Below, in pieces: positions 1-5,459 of a stretch of 5,459 nucleotides of DNA. Both the position numbers and the translations under genes were made by a program. How positions within the stretch are numbered: the stretch's first letter is position 1; every line of letters begins with the position of its first letter. The notes beneath the pieces were generated by a model. That model was not told where the DNA came from, did not search any database, and saw only the letters and a list, made by a program, of their open reading frames with translations. The stretch covers positions 1 through 5,459 of the forward strand of contig JABFSB010000417.1 of assembly GCA_013140875.1 (NCBI GenBank). Reading direction: 5' to 3'. Source of the stretch: Acidobacteriota bacterium. Lineage in GTDB: Bacteria; Acidobacteriota; Blastocatellia; Pyrinomonadales; Pyrinomonadaceae.

Positions 1-43
1 GAAGCATGACTACAACTAGAATTGTCGCGAACGTGTTTAACAT
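1..43 (-). CDS. Possible 5' end of a membrane or exported protein gene (partial)
   Basis: Reading the minus strand from the ATG whose complement lies at 41-43, 14 codons run open to the window edge and give MLNTFATILVVVML. This hydrophobic start would suit a signal peptide or first membrane segment. The gene would follow larB on the same strand, about 120 bases beyond the larB stop. The upstream sequence has only a weak purine stretch and no clear Shine-Dalgarno site. Fourteen codons are too few to identify a family, and the frame could be open by chance. Confidence 0.25.
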   Translation of the reverse strand, partial: MLNTFATILVVVML

Positions 44-130
44 GAATTTCAAACCCGCTTTTGGGCCGCGAATAGGTTAGCATCTTTTGCTTGATGTTTT
101 AGAGTATTTCGTGAACCGATTGATCGCTTT

Positions 131-180
131 TGCCGCGTTGAGCCCTTACTTACGCAAGGCTATCAAGGCTTCCTGTTGAT
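131..180. repeat. Decayed copy of the REP-like palindrome at the larB 3' end
   Basis: This stretch matches the single palindrome arm near 1094-1140 in the same order: the flank CGCGTTGAGC, then CCTTaCTTACGC in place of CCTTgCTTACGC, then GGCTTCC and TTGATC. The middle has diverged and the hairpin is no longer intact. It overlaps the larB stop codon (163-165) and its last few codons, so the end of larB may have been reshaped by an old repeat insertion. The relationship is judged by eye. Confidence 0.4.
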
Positions 181-912
181 CAAACTTGCCGCAAAGCCGG
201 CGCCGAAGCCGTTGTCGATGTTTACTACGGTTACGTTTGAGGCGCAGGAGTTTAGCATTCCCAGGAGGGCGGCAAGGCCGTTGAAGGATGCGCCGTAGCC
301 GATCGATGTGGGGAGCGCGATGACGGGGACGGCGACGAGGCCGCCTACTACGCTGGGCAGGGCGCCTTCCATGCCGGCGGCGACGATGACTACGCGGGAG
401 TTTTGGAGGCGGTGGCGTTCGCCCAATATTCTGTGAATTCCGGCGACGCCGGCGTCCCAGATTCGTTGGACGCGGTTGCCCATGGCTTCGCAGGTTAATG
501 CCGCTTCCTCGGCGACCGGGATGTCGCTGGTGCCGGCGGTGCAGATGGAAATTTCGCCCATGCCGAGGTCTGTAGTGTCGCGAATGACGCGGATCATTTT
601 GGCGGACTCGTGCCATTCGGCGTCGGTAAAAATGTTGCGAATTTGGCCGAAGACTTCAGCGGTCGTGCGTGTGATCAAAACGTTGGGCGATCGTTCAATC
701 AGCTTCTCAAAAATTCCGCAGATCTGATCGGGCGTTTTGCCCTGGCCGAAGATGACTTCGGGAAAGCCCTGTCGTTCGGCTCGGCCATGATCGATGCGGG
801 CGTAGCCGATGTCTTCGTAGGAGAGATTCTTGATCGCTTCGGCGGCGGCGGGTTCTGAAAGCTCGCCGCTCTTTACTTTCGCAAGTATCTTTTGGAGTTC
901 GTCGGTGTTCAT
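163..912 (-). CDS. larB: LarB, pyridinium-3,5-biscarboxylic acid mononucleotide synthase
   Basis: LarB carboxylates the pyridine ring of nicotinic acid adenine dinucleotide and cleaves its phosphoanhydride. This gives the dicarboxylated mononucleotide that LarE and LarC turn into the nickel-pincer cofactor of lactate racemase-type enzymes. The 249-residue product has the usual family length. A helical N-terminal region leads to DHGRAERQGFPEVIFGQGKT at residues 41-60. A PurE-like (AIRC) domain follows, with GTSDIPVAEEAAL near 127-139 and AGMEGALPSVVGGL near 179-192. Cys223 and Glu182 line up, from memory, with the catalytic Cys221 and Glu180 of the Lactobacillus enzyme. The ATG at 912 is chosen because a longer reading from 978 begins inside a palindromic repeat and adds 22 residues the family lacks. 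No good Shine-Dalgarno site precedes it. It is divergent from ubiX, and no other lar gene is present, so its partners must lie elsewhere or its role differs. Confidence 0.93.
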   Translation of the reverse strand: MNTDELQKILAKVKSGELSEPAAAEAIKNLSYEDIGYARIDHGRAERQGFPEVIFGQGKTPDQICGIFEKLIERSPNVLITRTTAEVFGQIRNIFTDAEWHESAKMIRVIRDTTDLGMGEISICTAGTSDIPVAEEAALTCEAMGNRVQRIWDAGVAGIHRILGERHRLQNSRVVIVAAGMEGALPSVVGGLVAVPVIALPTSIGYGASFNGLAALLGMLNSCASNVTVVNIDNGFGAGFAASLINRKP

Positions 913-941
913 GTGAAGGGATAAGAGTAGCAGATTAGCGT

Positions 942-1016
942 GCGGAAGCCCCCGCGCTTGAGCAAGGGCGTAATTCAACGTCCGGATTACGCCCCTTGCT
1001 TACGCGCGGGCTTCCG
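942..1016. repeat. REPIN-like paired palindrome in the larB-ubiX gap
   Basis: Two inverted arms, 942-974 and 986-1016, are separated by 11 bases. Each arm reads from the outside GCGGAAGCCC, then GCG, then GCAAGGGCGTAAT (or the complement). Each can fold alone as GCCC-T-TGC-TTAC-GCG-C-GGGC, a stem with one central mismatch as in REP hairpins; the left arm has two extra G residues and loop TCAA. The same arrangement recurs at 5260-5335. It starts 29 bases upstream of the larB start, so it may lie in the larB leader or promoter. Confidence 0.8.
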
Positions 1017-1018
1017 AC

Positions 1019-1066
1019 CGCGAAAGGACGCGAAAAGAGTTTTTGCCCGCGAATAACGCTAATCTT
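1019..1066. repeat. Short decayed repeats between REPIN and single REP arm
   Basis: Two tandem 10-base units, CGCGAAAGGA (1019-1028) and CGCGAAAAGA (1029-1038), are followed by CCGCGAATAACGCTAATCTT (1047-1066). The latter resembles 66-86 near the left edge, which shares CCGCGAATA and ends TAGCATCTT. ACGCTAATCT (1056-1065) is also the exact complement of AGATTAGCGT (932-941), so a 10-base inverted repeat flanks the paired palindrome. The stretch is non-coding and I see no convincing promoter in it. Confidence 0.35.
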
Positions 1067-1103
1067 CGCGAATGGAAGAATGAAGAGGTTTGTCGCGTTG
1101 AGC

Positions 1104-1134
1104 ATTACGCCCTTGCTTACGCGCGGGCTTCCGC
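1104..1134. repeat. Single REP-like arm upstream of ubiX
   Basis: One arm of the palindrome family, from ATTACGCCC through CTTACGCGC to GGGCTTCCGC, matches the right arm at 986-1016 except for one C fewer. It has no inverted partner next to it. It ends 36 bases before the ubiX start. A TACTAT box at 1152-1157 could be a -10 element, which would place any -35 element at the edge of this repeat, but the fit is weak. Confidence 0.75.
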
Positions 1135-1170
1135 ATTGATCGCGAACGCGATACTATTTCGGCATCTGAT

Positions 1171-1788
1171 ATGGAACTAACTTTTGCGATCACGGGTGCT
1201 TCGGGTACGGTTTATGCTCAACGGACGCTGCAATTGTTAGCGGCAAGCGGCGTTGTCGAGACTGTGAATTTGATAATGTCGCCGACGGCGGCGACGGTCG
1301 CTCAGGTCGAGGCGGGTGCCAACCTGAAGGATGCTGACGCGGGCAAGATCAATGCCTGGCTGGGACTTCCGGACGATTCTAAATTTATTCGTTTTTGGCG
1401 GCTGGATAACTTTGCGGCAAAGCCTTCTTCCGGGTCGTATAAGCAGGCGGGAATGCTGATCGTGCCGTGTTCGATGGGTACGATCGGTGCGATCGCATCG
1501 GGTGCGGGCACGAACCTTATCCATCGCGCCGCGGATGTGACGTTGAAAGAAGGCCGAAAACTGGTGCTCGTTCCGCGTGAAACGCCTTATAACTCCATAC
1601 ATTTAGAAAATATGCTGCGTCTCACCCACGCCGGTGCGCGAATTTTGCCCGCAAGTCCGGGCTTCTATCACCGTCCTAAAAGTATCGATGACCTTGTCGA
1701 ACACCTGTGTTATCGCATTTTGGACCAGTTCGACATTCCTCATTCGAAAAAGACCCAATGGACGGGTGACGAGGTGACGGACGATTAA
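1171..1788 (+). CDS. ubiX: UbiX-type flavin prenyltransferase
   Basis: This family attaches a dimethylallyl group to reduced FMN, making the prenyl-FMN cofactor of UbiD-type decarboxylases. The 205-residue product has the normal length and all the family signatures: the Rossmann-like start ITGASGTVYA (residues 7-16), SGSYKQAGM (87-95) and PCSMGTIGAIASG (99-111). NLIHRAADVTLKE (115-127), RETP (136-139), FYHRP (165-169) and a final YRILDQF (181-187) follow. Residues K126, E137, Y166 and R182 match by spacing the active-site K129, E140, Y169 and R185 I recall for the Pseudomonas enzyme, so it should be active. The start codon sits right before the glycine-rich motif. No Shine-Dalgarno site precedes it, so the message may be leaderless or nearly so. 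No ubiD partner lies in the window. mqnD on the same strand about 1.7 kb downstream suggests a role in late futalosine-pathway menaquinone synthesis (the UbiX-like MqnM role), which is an inference. Confidence 0.94.
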   Translation: MELTFAITGASGTVYAQRTLQLLAASGVVETVNLIMSPTAATVAQVEAGANLKDADAGKINAWLGLPDDSKFIRFWRLDNFAAKPSSGSYKQAGMLIVPCSMGTIGAIASGAGTNLIHRAADVTLKEGRKLVLVPRETPYNSIHLENMLRLTHAGARILPASPGFYHRPKSIDDLVEHLCYRILDQFDIPHSKKTQWTGDEVTDD

Positions 1789-1800
1789 AAACTTTGTGAA

Positions 1801-1876
1801 CTTTGTGTCTTCACATTCGTGGACTTTGTGTTTAGCCGATCTCTAACACAAAGAGCACGAAGGTGAAGACACGAAG
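1801..1876. repeat. 32-base inverted repeat between ubiX and the SH3-protein gene
   Basis: Arms 1801-1832 and 1845-1876 match at 28 of 32 positions when one is complemented, around a 12-base loop. The left arm is built from CTTTGTGTCTTCAC, TTCGTG and CTTTGTGTT; an extra ACTTTGTG unit precedes it at 1791. It belongs to a different sequence family from the GCGGAAGCCC palindromes. It begins 12 bases after the ubiX stop and could act as a transcript-end hairpin, though no U-run follows. Its right arm contains a GTG in frame with the next gene, which is probably not the true start. Confidence 0.75.
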
Positions 1877-1892
1877 ACTGATTTGTTTGGAT

Positions 1893-2579
1893 ATGAAGAT
1901 TTCTCTATTTCTGATTCTGGTATGCCTCTGCTCGTCGATCGCGATTGGGCAGGAAAGATACGTTAAACCCGTTGATGAGGCGGCCAAGGACGCTTCGTTT
2001 TTGGCGTTTCGGACGAAGTTGATCGCGGCGGCCGAACGGCACGATGCGAGGTACATACTTGGCATAATCGATCCTCAAATAAAACTAGGATTTGGCGGGG
2101 ACGACGGGTTGGCCAACTTTAAGAAGATCTGGAAGATAAATGCCAAAGATTCGAAATTTTGGGAAGAATTCCTGGCGGTCATTAAAAATGGCGGAGCGTT
2201 CGACGGGCAAGGCAAGAATAAATATTCGTCGTTCACTGCGCCGTACTTGTTCAGCTCGTGGCCGGAAGATATCGATGGATTTGAGTATATCGCCGTCTTT
2301 GGAAGCGATGTAAACCTGCGCGAACGTCCCTCGGCGGATGCAAAGATCGTGAGTACGCTGTCATACAACGTCGTAAAGCCAAACAACGACGAATCGACCA
2401 CGATAAAAACCGGGCCCGGCGAGGACGATTGGGAATTCGACTGGAGGAAGGTCGAGACCTTGGGCGGCAAGTCAGGCTTTGTGAAGGCAAAGTACGCACG
2501 AAGCTCGATAGATTACCGGGCCGGTTTCGAAAAGATTCGCGGCGTGTGGAAGCTGACGTTTCTTGTGGCAGGTGATTGA
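1893..2579 (+). CDS. Exported protein with bacterial SH3-like domain, function unknown
   Basis: The 228-residue product begins with a signal peptide: MK, a hydrophobic stretch to about residue 18 and likely cleavage near AIGQ-E (17-21). The cysteines at 11 and 13 do not form a good lipobox, so a soluble periplasmic or secreted protein is more likely than a lipoprotein. Residues 30-125 form a segment I do not recognise. Residues about 131-207 look like an SH3b domain, with the characteristic VNLRERPSADAKIVSTL (140-156) and, after an insert rich in acidic and polar residues, WRKVETLGGKSGFVKAKYA (184-202). The end, near GVWKLTFLVAGD, is compact and hydrophobic. The ATG at 1893 is preferred over a GTG at 1863 because the latter lies inside an inverted repeat and would put ten charged residues before the signal peptide. 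SH3b domains often bind cell-wall peptides; the ligand here is unknown. Confidence 0.75.
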   Translation: MKISLFLILVCLCSSIAIGQERYVKPVDEAAKDASFLAFRTKLIAAAERHDARYILGIIDPQIKLGFGGDDGLANFKKIWKINAKDSKFWEEFLAVIKNGGAFDGQGKNKYSSFTAPYLFSSWPEDIDGFEYIAVFGSDVNLRERPSADAKIVSTLSYNVVKPNNDESTTIKTGPGEDDWEFDWRKVETLGGKSGFVKAKYARSSIDYRAGFEKIRGVWKLTFLVAGD

Positions 2580-2638
2580 TCGGGCCAATCTCTTTTCGAT
2601 AACTAATGCAATGTTTGAAGAGACCCGCTTCCTACAAA

Positions 2639-2673
2639 CTGAAAAGTGAAAAGTGAAAGGTGAAAACTGAAAA
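2639..2673. repeat. Five tandem heptamers overlapping the methyltransferase start
   Basis: Five contiguous 7-base units read CTGAAAA, GTGAAAA, GTGAAAG, GTGAAAA, CTGAAAA. The fourth unit (2660-2666) supplies the GTG used as the start of the next gene, and the fifth encodes part of its N-terminus. Each GTG-containing unit offers a potential start in a different frame because seven is not a multiple of three. The array could vary in copy number by slippage. Confidence 0.8.
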
Positions 2674-3427
2674 CGTAAGTTCGGTGCAAAGGTTTTCGGA
2701 CAGGGTCGAAAACTATGTGAAGTATCGGCCGAGTTATCCGCCGGAAGTGCTTGATTTGTTTCGGCGTGAGATGGACCTAAAACCTGATTCGGTGATCGCG
2801 GATATCGGATCGGGGACCGGTATTTCAGCGCGGATTTTTTTGGAAAACGGGAACACGGTTTACGGCGTTGAGCCGAACGGGCCGATGCGGGCGGCGGCGG
2901 AAAAGTCCCTGGCAGCGTATCCTGATTTTCACAGTGTTGACGGGACGGCTGAACATACCGGCTTGATGGACGGTTCGGTTGATTTCGTTACAGCCGCCCA
3001 GGCGTTTCATTGGTTTGAGCCGAAGACGACGCACGCGGAATTTAAAAGAATATTGAAACCGGGCGGCTATGTTGCGCTGATCTGGAATGAGCGGCAGTTG
3101 GACACGACACCTTTCCTGAGCGATTACGAACGATTTTTGTTGAAGTTTGCCAACGATTACACCAAGGTCAGGCACGAGAATGTGAGCGAAGAATCGCTCA
3201 AGGCCTTTTTTCAAAAAGACTATCGGACGTCCGTTTTTTCGAACTCACAGGTGCTCGATCTGGAGGGATTGCTCGGCCGCGTTGCGTCGTCATCCTATAT
3301 GCCTTCTGAGTCCGACCCGAGTTTTCCACAGATGAAAAAGGAACTGAAAATCCTTTTTGCGAAACACGCCGAAAACGGTAAGATAGAATTACTCTACGAC
3401 ACCGCGGTTCACTACTCGCAGTTCTGA
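2660..3427 (+). CDS. Class I SAM-dependent methyltransferase
   Basis: The 255-residue protein has the Rossmann-fold methyltransferase order. SAM-binding motif I is VIADIGSGTG (45-54). The acidic end of strand 2 is GVEPN (69-73; Glu71 would contact the ribose). VDFVTAAQAFHWF (107-119) is typical of Methyltransf_11/25-type proteins, and LKPGGYVALIWNE (132-144) follows. The N-terminal FSDRVENYVKYRPSYP (12-27) is characteristic of a common bacterial group annotated only as methyltransferase, and AQAFHWF recalls trans-aconitate methyltransferase-like enzymes. The substrate cannot be read from the sequence. The start is uncertain: GTG at 2660 lies in a tandem heptamer, GTG at 2684 is an alternative eight residues in, and neither has a clear Shine-Dalgarno site. 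mqnD starts 37 bases after its stop, so co-transcription is likely. It lacks the UbiE/MenG signature, so a menaquinone methylation role is not supported by motif. Confidence 0.88.
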   Translation: MKTENVSSVQRFSDRVENYVKYRPSYPPEVLDLFRREMDLKPDSVIADIGSGTGISARIFLENGNTVYGVEPNGPMRAAAEKSLAAYPDFHSVDGTAEHTGLMDGSVDFVTAAQAFHWFEPKTTHAEFKRILKPGGYVALIWNERQLDTTPFLSDYERFLLKFANDYTKVRHENVSEESLKAFFQKDYRTSVFSNSQVLDLEGLLGRVASSSYMPSESDPSFPQMKKELKILFAKHAENGKIELLYDTAVHYSQF

Positions 3428-3449
3428 CCTTTTTATGTCGACTAATTTC

Positions 3450-3453
3450 GGAG
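3450..3453 (+). promoter_or_regulatory. Candidate ribosome binding site for mqnD
   Basis: GGAG lies 11 bases before the ATG at 3465. No comparable site precedes the in-frame ATG at 3435. This favours the downstream start, which also agrees with where MqnD homologues begin. The spacing is slightly long. Confidence 0.45.
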
Positions 3454-3464
3454 CAAAACCCCAA

Positions 3465-4295
<831 letters not shown>

Positions 4296-4313
4296 CTTTC
4301 GACCACTATCTTT

Positions 4314-4355
4314 ACAAGGGCACGGATTTGGTTAAATGCCGATTCGTGCCTTTGT
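4314..4355 (+). terminator. Probable intrinsic terminator-like hairpin after mqnD
   Basis: Arms 4314-4327 (ACAAGGGCACGGAT) and 4342-4355 (ATTCGTGCCTTTGT) pair over 14 positions with two G-U pairs around a 14-base loop. The hairpin begins 18 bases after the mqnD stop and is followed by TGGTTTTGG, a weak T-rich tail. It overlaps the ATG at 4336, an argument against that codon as the start of the next gene. Confidence 0.5.
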
Positions 4356-4434
4356 TGGTTTTGGCATTGGATATGTGCAAACTTTTCGTCCGATCGACGC
4401 ATCTATTAGCATTGCAGCGGCACCTTATAACGAC

Positions 4435-5247
4435 ATGAAAAGATCAGTTATTGCAGCGTTTATTTCAGTTTTCCTGGTCTCGGCGATCGTTGCGCAGACA
4501 CCCGTCAGCGTCGTAAAACAGGACCTTCCGCAGGCGGAGATCGACCGGATCGTAAAGAAGTTCACGCAGAATGAGGCATTGTTCCGGCAGGCGTTGAACG
4601 TTTATGCGTTTAATAGATATGCGTCGATGTCGACGATCGGTATGGGCGGGCAGGTGACGGGCACCTTTAGGCGCGATTCTTATTTGACCTTCAGCGACGC
4701 CGGCGAGCGTTTTGAGAAGGTCCTCTTTGCCCCGATCTCGACGGTACAAGGATTGGAAATTACGGCGGAAGATATAGAAAACCTGGGCGGCATCGATCCG
4801 TTTGCGATCGAGCCAAAGGTCGCCGACCAATATAAAATTACCTACCTCGGTAAAGAGAAGATCGACGAATTGAACCTTTATGTATTCGACGTCGCCCCGA
4901 AGATAATGCCCGATCCGAAAAAAAATGAAGGCAAGTATTTTCAGGGCCGCATTTGGGTGGATGACGAAGATTTGATGATCGTCAAATCCAAAGGCAAGGC
5001 GGTCCCCGAAGCCAAACAGCGGTTCGCCACCATCGAGACTTTCCGCGAGAATGTCGACGGTAAGTATTGGTTCCCTTCGTTCTCGACATCCGACGATGAA
5101 TTGGTTTTCGGCAACGGACAAGCCGTTAAGATGCGGATCAGAGTGCGTTATAAAGATTATCGCGTCGGCAGGACGGATGTGAAGATACTTGATGATGAAC
5201 CGGCGGAAGCAACGCCTACGCCTACCCCTGTGAAGAAGCCGGTTTGA
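4435..5247 (+). CDS. Exported protein, LolA / outer-membrane-lipoprotein-sorting-like, function unknown
   Basis: The 270-residue product starts with a clear signal peptide (MKRSVIAAFISVFLVSAIVA, then QTP) with likely cleavage around residue 20. The mature part has a helical segment (about 30-60) and alternating strands. KITYLGKEKIDELNLYVFDV (134-153), FQGRIWVDDEDLMIVKSKG (169-187) and ENVDGKYWFPSFSTSDD (205-221) follow, then MRIRVRYKDYRV near 233-244. This pattern (threatened strand, sugar-tongs-like half barrel, W-V-D-x-x-D-L-x-I-V-K) resembles LolA/LolB-type and outer-membrane lipoprotein-sorting proteins, and is typical of uncharacterised proteins I associate with Acidobacteriota. The end is a low-complexity EATPTPTPVKKPV tail. 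The ATG at 4435 is chosen since the longer reading from 4336 starts in a hairpin and puts 33 residues before the signal peptide. The role is an inference from fold-like pattern only; lipid or lipoprotein handling in the envelope is one possibility. Confidence 0.8.
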   Translation: MKRSVIAAFISVFLVSAIVAQTPVSVVKQDLPQAEIDRIVKKFTQNEALFRQALNVYAFNRYASMSTIGMGGQVTGTFRRDSYLTFSDAGERFEKVLFAPISTVQGLEITAEDIENLGGIDPFAIEPKVADQYKITYLGKEKIDELNLYVFDVAPKIMPDPKKNEGKYFQGRIWVDDEDLMIVKSKGKAVPEAKQRFATIETFRENVDGKYWFPSFSTSDDELVFGNGQAVKMRIRVRYKDYRVGRTDVKILDDEPAEATPTPTPVKKPV

Positions 5248-5259
5248 TCGAAATCTATT

Positions 5260-5335
5260 GCGGAAGCCCGCGCGTTAGCAAGGGCGTAACATCCAACATT
5301 GCGCATTACGCCCTTGCTAACGTGCGGGCTTCCGC
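5260..5335. repeat. REPIN-like paired palindrome between convergent genes
   Basis: Arms 5260-5289 and 5305-5335 are inverted copies around a 15-base spacer and match the pair at 942-1016 in sequence, order and total length (76 versus 75 bases). Each arm folds as GCCC-T-TGC-TAAC-G[C/T]G-C-GGGC; the right arm has GTG where others have GCG, which still pairs through G-U. It begins 12 bases after the stop at 5247 and overlaps the end of the minus-strand acyltransferase. It could serve as a two-way transcript end. Confidence 0.85.
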
Positions 5336-5459
5336 AGCTCTTCGGCAACGGCGGCGCGGGTTCGGTTGAGCAAATCCAGTAGACGATCTTCGGAATATTC
5401 TGTGGTTTCGATCGACGGCAGAAGGACCATTTCGACGGTCCCGCTGAAGGCCACGCCGG
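5317..5459 (-). CDS. PlsC-like 1-acylglycerol-3-phosphate acyltransferase, C-terminal part (partial)
   Basis: The open frame enters from the right edge on the minus strand and ends at a TAG whose complement is 5317-5319, giving 46 residues. It reads GVAFSGTVEMVLLPSIETTE followed by YSEDRLLDLLNRTRAAVAEEL and RKPAR. The strand G-T-V-E-M-V-L-L-P-S-I-E-T followed by a helix containing L-L-N-R-T-R resembles the C-terminal end of PlsC-type acyltransferases, which make phosphatidic acid at the inner membrane. The catalytic HxxxxD motif would lie outside the window, so the call rests on the tail alone. The last residues (RKPAR) and the stop are encoded by the palindromic repeat. The gene converges on the exported-protein gene. 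Confidence 0.6.
   Translation of the reverse strand, partial: GVAFSGTVEMVLLPSIETTEYSEDRLLDLLNRTRAAVAEELRKPAR

Noticed and set aside
476..858. Open frames on the plus strand opposite larB
   Set aside because: They overlap larB completely, have no family likeness and arise from its codon composition.
913..978. N-terminal extension of larB from an ATG at 978
   Set aside because: The extra 22 residues are encoded mainly by the palindromic repeat and are absent from LarB family proteins.
942..1134. CRISPR array interpretation of the recurring 31-base units
   Set aside because: Units are inverted relative to each other, unevenly spaced and dispersed over the window, which fits REP elements rather than CRISPR repeats.
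1080..1139. A 19-codon open frame with ATG preceded by GGAAGA, upstream of ubiX
   Set aside because: Most of it is the palindrome arm; its tail LLTRGLPH is simply the translated repeat, so it is not credible as a gene.
1129..1157. Sigma-70 promoter for ubiX with TACTAT as -10
   Set aside because: The matching -35 position reads TTCCGC, too poor to report as a feature; mentioned only as a possibility.
2581..2627. Hairpin CGGG..TCTCTT / AAGAGACCCG after the SH3-protein gene
   Set aside because: The stem needs a 4-base bulge and a 23-base loop and no T-run follows, so it is too weak to call a terminator.
4336..4434. N-terminal extension of the LolA-like gene
   Set aside because: It starts inside a terminator-like hairpin and would place 33 residues in front of a good signal peptide.
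4465..5121. Long minus-strand open frame of 218 codons opposite the LolA-like gene
   Set aside because: Shadow of a gene with a signal peptide and conserved pattern; the antisense product has no recognisable motif.

Overview
This window is an ordinary-looking stretch of bacterial chromosome. It holds five complete genes, one gene cut by the right edge and possibly the first codons of another at the left edge. The gaps between genes are densely seeded with short palindromic and tandem repeats. The gene set (a LarB homologue, a UbiX homologue, MqnD of the futalosine menaquinone route, and small exported proteins) and the repeat types suggest a soil or environmental Gram-negative bacterium. My best guess is Acidobacteriota, class Blastocatellia (Pyrinomonadaceae-like). 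This is an inference from protein style and repeats; there is no rRNA or other marker gene to confirm it.

Left part (1-1170). larB (163-912, minus) encodes pyridinium-3,5-biscarboxylate mononucleotide synthase, the first enzyme of nickel-pincer-nucleotide synthesis; no larA, larC or larE lies in the window. larB and ubiX diverge from a 258-base gap holding a paired palindrome (942-1016), a single copy of the same palindrome arm (1104-1134) and decayed short repeats. A possible gene start runs off the left edge on the minus strand (1-43).

Middle (1171-4295, plus strand). ubiX (flavin prenyltransferase) is followed by a 32-base inverted repeat, a small exported SH3-domain protein, a class I SAM-dependent methyltransferase whose GTG start lies in a tandem heptamer array, and mqnD (1,4-dihydroxy-6-naphthoate synthase). 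UbiX-type enzymes make the prenylated flavin used by UbiD-type decarboxylases, and the late futalosine pathway uses such a decarboxylase after MqnD. ubiX and mqnD may therefore serve the same menaquinone pathway. The methyltransferase and mqnD are close enough to be co-transcribed, and a hairpin resembling an intrinsic terminator follows mqnD.

Right part (4296-5459). An exported protein with a LolA/outer-membrane-lipoprotein-sorting flavour (4435-5247, plus) converges on the C-terminal end of a PlsC-like acyltransferase (5317-5459, minus, partial). A second paired palindrome (5260-5335) sits between them and supplies the stop codon and last residues of the acyltransferase.

The most notable signal is the REP/REPIN-like palindrome family and its intrusion into gene ends. 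I see no defence system, CRISPR array, transposase gene, tRNA or rRNA.
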